A DNA stretch of 64,000 nucleotides from DASQZK01 sp963763215 (GTDB lineage: Bacteria; Bacteroidota; Bacteroidia; Bacteroidales; GCA-2748055), in contig CAVXNX010000010.1 in the NCBI GenBank assembly GCA_963763215.1, positions 399,102 through 463,101 of the forward strand, read 5' to 3'. Each line of letters begins with the position of its first letter. Positions within the stretch are counted from its first letter, which is position 1. Shown piece after piece: positions 21,406 through 29,667 of this stretch. Below the pieces are notes generated by a model, which was given only the letters and a program-made list of their open reading frames with translations, did not search any database and was not told where the DNA came from. The position numbers and the translations under genes are program-made.

Positions 21406-22331
21406 GGCGCGATCTCACTTTCTCACTTTCTTCATCACCCGAAGACTCCAGTAAAATAAAGTCCCCTCTTCCCTTTTTCCTTTATCTATATGGTGATTTG
21501 GCGATTTGGTGGTTTGGCGTCATTCCAGCCATCGGAGCCCGCTCTTACACTTTTGCCTTTTTCCTTTTTCCTTCTATCTTCCCCTTACTTTCCCTGACGG
21601 CCGGGCATGGGAAGGGCCTTAATTTTTTAAAGAGCTTTTTGCAGGGTGGGGTCCTCCCCCGCCATCCTGCGCACCTGCCCCTTAATCGCTTCAGCCCCCT
21701 AAATCTCAGCGTCCGTTTCCGGACATTTTGATGAAAAGTTTTCAACAGGCTGTTTTTATGCGGGTTTCAGAGGGGATGAGGTTTTGGCTCTATCACCTGT
21801 TTCGGTGGGGAAAATGCCTAAAAATCAGACGTTCCTTCCCGGACTTTTCACCGCTAAATCCCCTTGAGAACGTTGAAGACATCCCGGGCGATAACCGGGC
21901 AGTTCGGTTTCATCGCTATCATCCTAAAACATTGTTCTCACGACCTTCATCACCCCATAACCTCATAACTCACCACCCCATCACCCATCACCCCATCACT
22001 TCCCGACGACGCTCAGTGGTGATTTGGTGGTTTGGCGTCATTCCAGCCATCGGAGCCCGCTCTACACTTTTGCATTTTTCCTTTTTCATAATTTTCAAGG
22101 AGGACAGGTCGCGACCTGTCCGTACGGGTGGATCTTATGGAGATTCTGGTGATTTCTTTGCCTTTTGCCTTTTCCCTTTATCTATTTGGTGATTTGGCGA
22201 TTTGGTGATTTGGTGATTTGGTGGTTTGGTGATTTGGTGGTTTGGCGTCATTTCAGCCGTCGGAGTATTTTCTTCCTTTTTTCCTTTTTCCTTTTCCTTT
22301 CCTTTTTCCTTCTATCTTCCCCTTTTTCCTT
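21406..22331. repeat. Repeat-rich spacer between the intron and the Fe-S gene
   Basis: About 925 bp without a gene. It holds GATTTGGTG-type 9-bp repeats at about 21493-21520, 22017-22030 and 22183-22245. A longer direct repeat (GGTTTGGCGTCATTCCAGCC and onward) occurs near 21512 and 22029, with a variant near 22237. CACCCCATCACC units lie at 21955-22000, a GGTCGCGACC palindrome near 22107, and pyrimidine-rich CCTTTTTCC stretches at 22265-22345. Confidence 0.8.
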
Positions 22332-23204
22332 CTATCTTCCCTCTTCCCCATTCACCCCCAAAACGATTTCCTTTATCTCCATATCTTTTCCTGCTGCTTT
22401 GGCCGCCAGCCGGACCATCTGCACCAGGCCCCCGCAACATGGGACTTCCATCCGTAAAACCGTGACCGACCTGACACCGGCCTCCCCGATCAGCCTTCTA
22501 AACTTTTCGATGTAAATATCCCTGCCCTGGTCCAGCTTGGGACAGGCAATCACCAGCTTCCGGTTTTTCAGGTACCGGGAATGGAAATTCCCGGAGGCAA
22601 ATGCAGTGCAATCGGCCGCGACTAGCAGGTCGGCACCGTGAAAATACCCTGCAGCCGGATTCACCAGGTGAAGCTGAATGGGCCAGTGCGTCAGTTCCGA
22701 TGGCTGATCGCCGGCCACTCCGCCCGGCTGACGGATCTCCGCTTCCCGTGACCCCGGACAGCCGGCCCCCACATGATGCGAAACTGCAGCCATCCGTAAG
22801 GACAAAGCCACCGGGGCAAGCTGATGAACGTCTTCGATCACTTCCGACGGGTGAAACGCGAGCTCATCCCGATGGGCCCATAAATAGTCAACCCCCTGCC
22901 GCACCAACCCGGTTTCGCCATGCTCCTTCAAATGCCGCAGGTGCGCTACAACGACATTCTTTCCCTTCCCGGCCATTTCAGCCATCACCAGGCGCTCATC
23001 ATAAGGTTCGGCCTCACGGATCCCAATGCTCAAGGCCCCTTCGGGACAATGCCCCACACAGGCACCCAGGCCGTCACACATCAGGTCACTGACCAGTACA
23101 GCCCGGCCGTCAATGATCTGCAGGGCGCCTTCATGACAATTGGGAATGCAGTTCCCGCAACCGTTGCACTTTTCTTCATCGATCAGGATCATTTCTCTTT
23201 TCAT
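22332..23204 (-). CDS. Two-[4Fe-4S] ferredoxin-domain protein, Rrf2-associated
   Basis: A 290-residue cytoplasmic protein. The N-terminus carries two 4Fe-4S motifs, CNGCGNCIPNCHEGAL and CDGLGACVGHCPEGAL. A histidine-containing linker (VVAHLRHLKEHGE) follows, then a C-terminal domain with ADCTAFASGNFHSRYL, ACPKLD and EVPCCGG, which carries more cysteines. Similar proteins occur in anaerobes and their exact reaction is not known to me. It shares a GGTAAT-type palindrome with the neighbouring Rrf2 gene, so it is probably Rrf2-controlled. The last residues GEEGR and the stop fall in a GGAAGATAGAAGG repeat. Confidence 0.75.
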   Translation of the reverse strand: MKREMILIDEEKCNGCGNCIPNCHEGALQIIDGRAVLVSDLMCDGLGACVGHCPEGALSIGIREAEPYDERLVMAEMAGKGKNVVVAHLRHLKEHGETGLVRQGVDYLWAHRDELAFHPSEVIEDVHQLAPVALSLRMAAVSHHVGAGCPGSREAEIRQPGGVAGDQPSELTHWPIQLHLVNPAAGYFHGADLLVAADCTAFASGNFHSRYLKNRKLVIACPKLDQGRDIYIEKFRRLIGEAGVRSVTVLRMEVPCCGGLVQMVRLAAKAAGKDMEIKEIVLGVNGEEGR

Positions 23205-23233
23205 GGATCTATCTGTTTATTATGTTGTATTTC

Positions 23234-23247
23234 GGTAATTGATTACT
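23234..23247. promoter_or_regulatory. Putative Rrf2 operator upstream of the Fe-S gene
   Basis: GGTAATTGATTACT lies 30 bp before the start codon. It nearly matches the perfect palindrome GGTAATGAATTACC in front of the Rrf2 gene. The shared arms GGTAAT and ATTAC around a 2-bp centre make a common operator likely. Confidence 0.6.
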
Positions 23248-23293
23248 TGTTTATATGCCCAAAAAAGCGAGCGCGTTCTCACGCGATCCCTTC

Positions 23294-23692
23294 CTAAATG
23301 TAATCGGAAACTTTCTGCTTGCTGAGATAGTCGTGGAACTCGGACGACAAGCGGTTCATCACGTTGTTCATGATGCATTTGTCGAAGGGACAAACCGGCT
23401 TATCCATCGGGCAATCCGGCATATCCAGTTTCCCCTCGATGGCCTCGAAAATGTTCAGGAACGTGATTTCGCCGGGATCCCGGCTCATGGTGAACCCCCC
23501 GTTTGGTCCCCGCTGGGAGGTGATGAAGCGTTCCTTTGCCAGGCGCTGCATGATCTTTGCCACATGATGCTTCGATGTTCCCGTCAGATCCGAGATCCGG
23601 ATCACATTAACAGGCTCTCCCGCCTTCGCAATCAGGATGATCCCGTGAATGCCGATGGACGCGGCTTCCGATAAGGAGACGACTCTTGACAT
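23294..23692 (-). CDS. Rrf2-family transcriptional regulator with Fe-S cysteines
   Basis: A 132-residue winged-helix regulator. The DNA-binding region is VIRISDLTGTSKHHVAKIMQRL, followed by the wing QRGPNGGFTMSR. The C-terminal cysteines CPMDKPVCPFDKC fit a cluster-binding site as in IscR/NsrR-type members, so it may sense redox or nitric oxide stress. It lies 89 bp upstream of the Fe-S gene on the same strand. The perfect palindrome between its -7 box and start codon suggests it represses itself. Confidence 0.88.
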   Translation of the reverse strand: MSRVVSLSEAASIGIHGIILIAKAGEPVNVIRISDLTGTSKHHVAKIMQRLAKERFITSQRGPNGGFTMSRDPGEITFLNIFEAIEGKLDMPDCPMDKPVCPFDKCIMNNVMNRLSSEFHDYLSKQKVSDYI

Positions 23693-23710
23693 CGCTGTTC
23701 AGATTATTGT

Positions 23711-23724
23711 GGTAATGAATTACC
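23711..23724. promoter_or_regulatory. Putative Rrf2 operator (perfect palindrome) upstream of rrf2
   Basis: GGTAAT-GA-ATTACC is a perfect 6-bp inverted repeat with a 2-bp centre. It sits directly beside the -7 box (23725-23732) and 18 bp before the start codon, where a bound dimer would block transcription. Confidence 0.65.
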
Positions 23725-23732
23725 CAAATATA
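23725..23732 (-). promoter_or_regulatory. -7 promoter box for the Rrf2 gene
   Basis: TATATTTG on the minus strand matches TAnnTTTG. No good -33 TTG was found 19 bp upstream, which fits a regulated promoter. Confidence 0.55.
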
Positions 23733-23790
23733 GATATTATTTTTATACCGGAAAGACTTAAACCTCCAACGCTGCAATCGGAAATCTTCC

Positions 23791-23870
23791 ACTGAACCAC
23801 TCTCAAACCACTCTCAAACCATCCTCAAACTATTCTCAAACTATTCTCAAACTATTCTCAAATTCAACCC
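23791..23870 (-). repeat. 11-bp tandem repeat array (inverted relative of 19302-19393)
   Basis: About seven units of CTCAAACCACT or CTCAAACTATT, the complement of the TTTGAG array after the FGE gene. The two arrays face each other across 4.4 kb that carries the intron, Fe-S and Rrf2 genes. They could pair in an inversion. Confidence 0.8.
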
Positions 23871-24089
23871 CTTCAAGGTGCCGATTATTCCTTCAAATCG
23901 TTCGTCTTTTCAGGGTAAAAGTGCTTCAGGGCCGGGGATAATACCTGGAATAAATAACCCACTCGTTCATATGCTAGATTTCAATCTGATTCGCATGATG
24001 CAGAACCGACAACGATGCTTGTTCCTATGCCTTCCAGTACCCACTTACCTCTGTGCCCGCGTATCTACGTAACTCCCGCCCTTCGGCTG

Positions 24090-24242
24090 CGCTCAGGGAC
24101 CGGAAAAAATGAACTTACCTTGTGTTTGAGCAGGAGGGATCAGCAGGCGGGTGAGGAGCCGCGAGCGGCTCCTCACCCGCCTGCTGATCCCTCCTGCTCA
24201 AACACCCTCAAAAAATGCGGATACGTTTCCGGTCCCTGAGCG
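24090..24242. repeat. Nested foldback: 84-bp palindrome inside a 17-bp inverted repeat
   Basis: The core at 24122-24205 is a perfect inverted repeat with 41-bp arms and a 2-nt centre, built on GAGCAGGAGGGATCAGCAGG. The outer arms CGCTCAGGGACCGGAAA (24090-24106) and their complement (24226-24242) form a second layer. No gene is seen between 23871 and 24361. The region lies in unique spacer next to the IS remnant. Confidence 0.9.
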
Positions 24243-24361
24243 ATTTCTATGATTTGAGCAAATATTTTTTGTTTTTTTTAGTTAAGTTTACTCGTGGACA
24301 CATAAATTCCACTGATTGTTAATTGTTTATTATTTAGTTCTTTGACATCTTTGTAATCGCA

Positions 24362-24849
24362 TTAAGTATCTATTTTATAAGACGTTTTATCGAGTAGAGA
24401 GATGCTGAGGATTTGTAGAATTTCATAGATTTTGCGGTCAACTTTTAGTTTGTCACCAACTTTTGCAACTAAGCCATGATCGCACAATACATTTGGATTT
24501 TCACAGCATTTAAGGTTGTGCCCCAGAAGGATTTTATCCTCAGATGTTGCTTCATCCATTTGGGAAAATAATTCTGTTTCCCAGCGTTTTTTGTACAACA
24601 TGACGATACCGGGAGCAGCCAGGCTCGTATTGTTGGTCAGGAAAATAAATTCCTGATCTTTCTCCTGATTACTTTAGGTTTCCAACTTGCCCGTCTGATC
24701 ATACCGAACGCCCTTTTCTTTATCTACTGGGGCAGAGTACATGCGTTTAAACCGCATGTTATTTTTTGCTCTGGTAACGAAGAAAGCTCCTTGATTATGC
24801 AGACGATACAACCGACGGTAATCGACATATGCCTTGTCACTAATGGGTT
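24362..24849 (-). pseudogene. IS4-family transposase remnant (C-terminal half, frameshifted)
   Basis: Reading across frames on the minus strand gives DKAYVDYRRLYRLHNQGAFF, VTRAKNNMRF, then LYKKRWETELF and KWMKQHLRIKSFWGTTLNAV, then LVAKVGDKLKVDRKIYEILQ. These are the typical C-terminal blocks of IS4 DDE transposases, including the YKxRWxxE active-site region. The frame is broken at least twice, and the N-terminal half is missing where the IS110 element begins. It is a dead copy, much lower in GC than the neighbouring host genes. Confidence 0.8.
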
Positions 24850-25852
24850 AAGCTAATTGATAATTTAATTGATAAGGAGTGCCTCTTTGGATCACCGCGC
24901 AAACTCGATGAAGAATTTTATTTCTGATTGCGTTGATAACAACCATCTTATTTTTTCCTTCGGCAACTTTTCGCTTATAATACATAGAGAGCTCCGGATC
25001 TCTCTTAAGCGTAGACATGGCAACAAGATGAAGCAGTTTTTTAAGCTTCTTATTTGCAAACGGACTGACTCTATCTTTACCCCTTATCGACGTACCAGAT
25101 CGGTGCTCAAATGGAGCAACTCCGCAATAGCATGCCAGCTGTTTGGCATTAATGAAAAGCTTGAATTCATTGGTATAATAAAGTAAGTACATTGCGGTTA
25201 TTTTACCTATTCCGACAACACTGACCGCTAACCCAAATAATCTCTTTAGGTTCGAGTCATTGTTGATCATATCGTCAAGTTCTTTCTCAATTTGTTTGAT
25301 CTCTTTTCCGATGGCCTCAAGGGTCATTTTGCATTTTTTCGCGATCTCCATGGCAGCCTCCTTGAATCCTGCATCTTTAAGCTCCTTTATGGGCTGCTTT
25401 AAAGATTTACGGGATTCAACAAGACGGTCACGTAATGTTAATAAATCATTCATTCGAAGTACAACCTCACGTGGTGGTTCCCAAAGTACAGCCTTATCCT
25501 TCTTTAAGCAGGCATATTCTGCTATACGTTTGGCATCTATGCGATCATTTTTACCTCTTTGAAGTCCCAACGAACGGATGATCTGAACCGGCATCTCCAA
25601 CCAAACATGATATTTTCTTTCTGTAAGGTAATGCGATAAAAGACGACAATAAATCCCTGTATGCTCCATACAAAACAAAGTCTCTTGCATATTTAAGCCT
25701 TGTTTTTTAAGAAATTCTTCCAGGTTTACCAAACCTTTGCCGCTATTGGAAAAGCTTGACGAACTAATCGCCGAAATATCGTTATCCTTAATAAGGGCAA
25801 CGTCAAATGTTTTTTTGGAAATGTCTATTCCAAGAAAATTTTTAAAGCTCAT
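24848..25852 (-). CDS. IS110-family transposase (DEDD recombinase)
   Basis: 334 residues, intact. The N-terminal DEDD (RuvC-like) domain starts with FLGIDISKKTFDVALIK and includes CMEHTGIYCRLL and KNDRIDAKRIAEYA. The C-terminal Transposase_20 domain has the serine-containing block SGTSIRGKDRVSPFANKKLK. This family moves with a bridge RNA and makes no target duplication. The stop lies within a few bases of IS4 sequence, marking the element's right end. The low GC content differs from the surrounding host genes. Confidence 0.93.
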   Translation of the reverse strand: MSFKNFLGIDISKKTFDVALIKDNDISAISSSSFSNSGKGLVNLEEFLKKQGLNMQETLFCMEHTGIYCRLLSHYLTERKYHVWLEMPVQIIRSLGLQRGKNDRIDAKRIAEYACLKKDKAVLWEPPREVVLRMNDLLTLRDRLVESRKSLKQPIKELKDAGFKEAAMEIAKKCKMTLEAIGKEIKQIEKELDDMINNDSNLKRLFGLAVSVVGIGKITAMYLLYYTNEFKLFINAKQLACYCGVAPFEHRSGTSIRGKDRVSPFANKKLKKLLHLVAMSTLKRDPELSMYYKRKVAEGKNKMVVINAIRNKILHRVCAVIQRGTPYQLNYQLA

Positions 25853-26100
25853 AATATGTAATTATTAAAAGTTAAAAAAACAACCAGGTTTTAGGCACGC
25901 TCAAGCCATTAATAATAGGTCTTTACCTTAATTTCTATTCGAGACTGTCCTAAAACACCATAACGGGTATTTAATCGCTCAATAGGTCTTTAAACCTGCA
26001 AGCCGAACTAATGCAGCCCGCATGGTGGTTGTAGTATTAACAAAAATAAATAATTAACAAAAAAAGAAAAAGTAGCAAAAAGTAAAGAAAATCAGCATGT
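25853..26100 (-). ncRNA. Candidate IS110 bridge RNA region
   Basis: Non-coding left end of the IS110 element, upstream of the transposase on the same strand, the place where bridge RNAs of the IS110 group are encoded. Two copies of TAAAGACCTATT (minus strand, near 25910-25925 and 25982-25995) lie about 70 bp apart and might be part of two loops. Ends and fold are not determined here. Confidence 0.5.
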
Positions 26101-26375
26101 TACATAATTACGTCAAAGAACTGTTAACAAAAAATGTTAATATCAATACAAATCTAAATGCAGCCGAAGGGCCGTCCATGTATAAGATTTTCCTTATCAT
26201 TTTTAAAAATATTTAGGCGTTTTCATATGAATCAGTCAAAGTAGGATTACATGATTTTGGTGGAGGAGGGCGACGGGAAAATCGCATTTATGATTTCAAT
26301 CTGATTTGCCTGGCAAGGGACTAACAACATTCTCACGCCCTTCCTAACTCCATAACTCCCTCACTCCCCCCCCCC
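26101..26375. other. AT-rich spacer with an inverted AGTTCTTTGAC copy
   Basis: AGTTCTTTGAC on the minus strand at 26112-26122 matches the same 11 bp on the plus strand at 24336-24346. The pair brackets the IS4 remnant and IS110 and may mark the old IS4 ends. A C9 run lies near 26367-26375. No gene is seen. Confidence 0.5.
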
Positions 26376-27155
26376 TCAAACCGTCAATTCCACGTTATAT
26401 CCTTCATCGCGGATGACTGCCGCAAGGCTTTCCAGCTCCCCGGGAGGGATCCTGACGATGTCGCCGGCCGCAGTGTCCCGTTCGAAGGTGTAAACCATGA
26501 TACTGTCGGGACGGATCAGGCGGTAGGCGCGGAGGAGAGCTTCCATCTCCTCACCGGTCGTGTTATCGAGGTCCGCATAGCTGTTCTTCCCCCGGATGAA
26601 AAGGGTCTGCAGCGTCTTTTGACCATAATAACCGGTCAGATTCCGGATCACCCGCTCCAGCGTGATCCCCGGCGAAGGCTTGTTGAGCCGTAGGAAGGTC
26701 CGTTCAACGGCCGTATCGAGTTTGAGGATGTTGACGTCGAGAAGGCTGATGGCACGCCGGATCTTTTCGGTGTGAAGCAGGGTGGCATTCGTCAGAAGCG
26801 TGATGCGGCATCCCGGGAACCATTCGTCGCGAATGCTGACCGTGTCTTCAGCGATCCCCGCAAAATCCGGATGCATAGTGGGTTCTCCGTTCCCGGCAAA
26901 GGTGATCACATCCGGCGTCCTTCCGTCCATTTTCATCTCTGCCAGGGTCTCCCGCAGCGCTTGTGCTACGTCCTTCCTCCGCGGAATATCACCTGGCTTC
27001 ACCGGCATCAGATGACTCCAGCCGCATTCGCAGTACAGACAGTCGTAGTTGCAGTACTTCTTCGACAGGGGAAGGAGGTTGATCCCCAGCGAAACCCCAA
27101 GTCGCCTGGACTGAACCGGGCCAAATACGATTTTATCGAAGAGAAATGTCGCCAT
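26376..27155 (-). CDS. Radical SAM protein
   Basis: 259 residues. The cluster motif CNYDCLYC near residue 34 is the CX3CX2C radical SAM signature, followed by the glycine-rich FAGNGEPTMHPDF and LLTNATLL. The start FDKIVFGPVQSRRLGVSLGI is typical of a small family of stand-alone radical SAM enzymes in anaerobes whose substrate is not known. No partner gene or maturation target is adjacent. Confidence 0.87.
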   Translation of the reverse strand: MATFLFDKIVFGPVQSRRLGVSLGINLLPLSKKYCNYDCLYCECGWSHLMPVKPGDIPRRKDVAQALRETLAEMKMDGRTPDVITFAGNGEPTMHPDFAGIAEDTVSIRDEWFPGCRITLLTNATLLHTEKIRRAISLLDVNILKLDTAVERTFLRLNKPSPGITLERVIRNLTGYYGQKTLQTLFIRGKNSYADLDNTTGEEMEALLRAYRLIRPDSIMVYTFERDTAAGDIVRIPPGELESLAAVIRDEGYNVELTV

Positions 27156-27336
27156 GATCTTACGTTATAAAAAACGGATCAGCAGGCAGTACGGGGCGAC
27201 CCTTCCGCACCCCGGCCTGTGAAAAGTCACCTGCGCACAAAAGTACGCTAACGGGTTACGGAATAATGTTTTTCCATGAGGTTTTGTGTGGCCGTCCGGA
27301 CCCGAAGGTCATGAACACTGCCTGTTCTCCGCATCA

Positions 27337-27753
27337 CTATAACCCCGCTTTCCGCAGTTCATCCATCTGCTGCCGGTCCGTTCCAATGATATGGGTATAA
27401 AACCAGCCCGTCAGAAACGCGAGCAGATTCCGGCAGACGCCTTCCTCTCCCCGCGTAAATTCATCCTTAAACCGGACAATGCCGGCCACAAATTCCTGGT
27501 GCGATTTCTTATGCTCTTCCAGCTTCTTCATCTTCAGGTCCTTATAATAGATCTCTTCCTGAAGCCGATAATGCTCAACGTAATGGACCAGGGAAAAGAA
27601 TATGTCGGCTACCTGCTCCCTGCAGCGATCTTCCTTCACAACGGTCTCGAGCCTCTTCACCACATTGAAAAAGTACCTGTGCTGCTCATCGATGATGTCG
27701 ACCCCCGTATCGTAACTGCTGTCCCATTTCGCCGGTAATGCCTGTGTCGTCAT
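27337..27753 (-). CDS. Bacteriohemerythrin
   Basis: A 138-residue four-helix O2- or NO-binding di-iron protein. Ligand-like residues are His25 (DEQHRYFF), His61, Glu66/Glu67, His81 and His85 (EHKKSHQEF), and the C-terminal pair in HIIGTD. The second-helix motif reads HYRLQEE, one residue longer between His and the first Glu than the usual H-x3-E, so one ligand may be altered. It is probably cytoplasmic and fits an anaerobe that handles oxygen. It is transcribed alone, 181 bp from the radical SAM gene. Confidence 0.85.
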   Translation of the reverse strand: MTTQALPAKWDSSYDTGVDIIDEQHRYFFNVVKRLETVVKEDRCREQVADIFFSLVHYVEHYRLQEEIYYKDLKMKKLEEHKKSHQEFVAGIVRFKDEFTRGEEGVCRNLLAFLTGWFYTHIIGTDRQQMDELRKAGL

Positions 27754-27901
27754 AATTTCACATTTCTGATTTCGCCATGAAAGACATAAAAAGGTAACAA
27801 TTTACCTGTTTCAAAGTTTTTCATCAACCGCCGGCTAAATTATGGAGTATGGCCGCCAAAGTCCATGATTTATATCATGATTCCGCAAATCTTCCTGAGC
27901 C

Positions 27902-29098
27902 TCAGCGCCCCCCCAGAACTTTCACCACGGCCCGGCCGCTGAGCTTCATCCTGACGAGATCTGCTTTTTGGATCAGGTTGACTCCCGGCCTTTTCCCCTT
28001 TTCGAAACTTCCCAATGAACCGTCCATGCCCAGGGCCTCCGCACCATTGTGGCAGGCTGCTCGCAACAGAACCCTGAGATCAATATCCGGAAACGCCGAT
28101 TGCAGGATTTTCAGTTCTTCAAGCACCGAGAGCCTGTCGTTCGATGCCAGGCTGTCGGTACCGATACAGATTCTCTCCGGGAACCGACGGATGAGAAATT
28201 CGTTCGGCCCGGTTCCGGAAATGTAGGCATTCGAGGCAGGACAAAGGGCCCACCACAGTCTCGATGTATCCGGGCCCGAACCGTCCAGGTCGTCAAGGGT
28301 GGTGAAACTGTTGTGCACGAGCAGGAGACTGGCTTCCCCGGTCATCATCGCCAGCCAGGGCAACGACCGCATATGGCGGGGCCGGACATCCGTCAGATCC
28401 ATTCCCGCCCGGGAATAGAGCTGGTAAAGCTTCCCCGCTGCGGAACGGATGAACGTGTTTTCCTCATCCGATTCCTGGTTGTGAATGGAAAGGGGAACAG
28501 CGCTGCCCCGGTGATTTTCAACGATCATCGCTAGCAGCTTCTCCGACAGGCCATAAGCGGAATGCGGGGTGAGTGAAGCCGGGATGCCAAACCGATCCCG
28601 GGCCACGGCCAGAAGCGCCGTTCCGTCACGGAAGATCCTCCCGGCAGCCGCATTTCCGTGCCCGAAGAGCTCGATGAACGTGTGATACCGGATGGGACTC
28701 CCGGCCTTGACGCGAAAACTGTCTGGCGTGTTGGATATGTCACCGGCACCGACAATGCCGGCCCGCTGCATGGCCTCATCGGCCCGTGCGATCGCTTCCT
28801 CCTGGGTATCCGCATCCGCCTGCCTCCCTTGTACCACTGTTGAAATAAAGGATTCGAGTCCCGATCCACGCTCAGTCAGTCCCTTCATGTGCGAGAGTTC
28901 GAGATGGCCATGGACATTGATGAACCCCGGTGTGATAATGCCATTGTAAAACTCGACGCCGGCCTCCTCCCTGGCCCCGTCGCCGGGATCCTTCAGGCCG
29001 GTCACCTGTCCCGCGCTGTCGAGGGTAAGGATCCCCTGGCGGATCATCCGGTCCTTCCCGTCAAAAATAAAGTTGGCTGAAAGTTTCCTGGCTGCCAT
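27902..29098 (-). CDS. Amidohydrolase-family protein (deaminase-like)
   Basis: 398 residues, a cyclic amidohydrolase of the ATZ/TRZ deaminase type. Metal-binding blocks are GFINVHGHLELSH (HxH), TPHSAYGLS, SIHNQESDEE, LLVHNSFTT and GTDSLASN. This would remove an amino group from a purine-like or related ring. Aminofutalosine, S-adenosylhomocysteine and guanine are all possible substrates, and the sequence does not decide. It starts 9 bp after the DUF4296 stop, so they form an operon. No frame break. Confidence 0.8.
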   Translation of the reverse strand: MAARKLSANFIFDGKDRMIRQGILTLDSAGQVTGLKDPGDGAREEAGVEFYNGIITPGFINVHGHLELSHMKGLTERGSGLESFISTVVQGRQADADTQEEAIARADEAMQRAGIVGAGDISNTPDSFRVKAGSPIRYHTFIELFGHGNAAAGRIFRDGTALLAVARDRFGIPASLTPHSAYGLSEKLLAMIVENHRGSAVPLSIHNQESDEENTFIRSAAGKLYQLYSRAGMDLTDVRPRHMRSLPWLAMMTGEASLLLVHNSFTTLDDLDGSGPDTSRLWWALCPASNAYISGTGPNEFLIRRFPERICIGTDSLASNDRLSVLEELKILQSAFPDIDLRVLLRAACHNGAEALGMDGSLGSFEKGKRPGVNLIQKADLVRMKLSGRAVVKVLGGR

Positions 29099-29107
29099 GG
29101 GATCAGG

Positions 29108-29509
29108 TTATTCGCGTGTTCTCTCCTTGGGGTTTTCCTCCTTTTTGAAGGAAGGCTTGTTGTCTTTCAGTGAGTCCATTTTCAGGTTCAGCTTCAGGAT
29201 CACATCGTCATAGACCTTGATATAGGCTTCAGGATGGCGGGTGTAGGCAACGAAGGTGCTATCGAACTCGGCCCTGGTGACGTCGTATTTTTTAAAGATC
29301 TCCGTATGGACATCCACGGAATCTTTGGGATCGAACTTCCGGTAAAACTCAGGGCTGTTCGTGATGGCATCCATCATGTGAATGTCAACGAGAATATTCA
29401 CAAATTTGCTGCGGGGAATTATCCCTTTGCCGCTGACCCCGGTCTTTTCCCTGCTGCAGGCGAGAAGCGCCAGTGCCACCAGAATGCCGATGAAAAGTCG
29501 TTTTTTCAT
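29108..29509 (-). CDS. DUF4296 lipoprotein
   Basis: A small lipoprotein of 133 residues. The ATG at 29509 gives the best signal peptide, MKKRLFIGILVALALLAC with lipid Cys18. The mature part has IIPRSKFVNILVDIHMMDAI, YRKFDPKDSVDVHTEIFKKYDVTRAEFDSTF, characteristic of DUF4296 in Bacteroidota; its function is unknown. An upstream in-frame ATG exists, but the -7 box overlaps it, which supports the shorter form. Co-transcribed with the amidohydrolase. Confidence 0.82.
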   Translation of the reverse strand: MKKRLFIGILVALALLACSREKTGVSGKGIIPRSKFVNILVDIHMMDAITNSPEFYRKFDPKDSVDVHTEIFKKYDVTRAEFDSTFVAYTRHPEAYIKVYDDVILKLNLKMDSLKDNKPSFKKEENPKERTRE

Positions 29510-29513
29510 GCTG

Positions 29514-29521
29514 CAAAGGTA
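29514..29521 (-). promoter_or_regulatory. -7 box just before the DUF4296 gene
   Basis: TACCTTTG on the minus strand matches TAnnTTTG and ends 4 bases before the ATG at 29509. A start site about 7 bases past the box would give a leaderless or nearly leaderless mRNA. Confidence 0.5.
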
Positions 29522-29667
29522 CAAAATATATCAAACCCTGCGACGTGTCGCCAGGGAACAGCGGCTGGTTCCCGGGAGGATGATGGAAGGCTGGTTTCTT
29601 AGGTTTGAAGGTCTGCATATCCGCATCGGGCTGATGGCGGAAGATCCTTCCGGCTTGAACGCCAGGG

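Larger units (their letters stand above)
24840..26100 (-). mobile_element. IS110-family insertion sequence
   Basis: A complete-looking IS110 element: one transposase ORF, almost no sequence after its stop before the IS4 remnant begins, and about 250 bp of AT-rich non-coding DNA before its start. This asymmetry is typical of the IS110 group, whose long left end encodes the guide (bridge) RNA. The left boundary is not defined by terminal repeats and is estimated. Confidence 0.7.

Noticed and set aside
22165..22515. Small plus-strand genes rich in Phe and Ser before the Fe-S gene
   Set aside because: They translate CTTTTTCC and GATTTGGTG repeats and overlap the real Fe-S gene on the other strand.
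24362..24601. Novel 79-residue gene
   Set aside because: Reading the neighbouring frames shows it is the frameshifted C-terminal part of an IS4 transposase.
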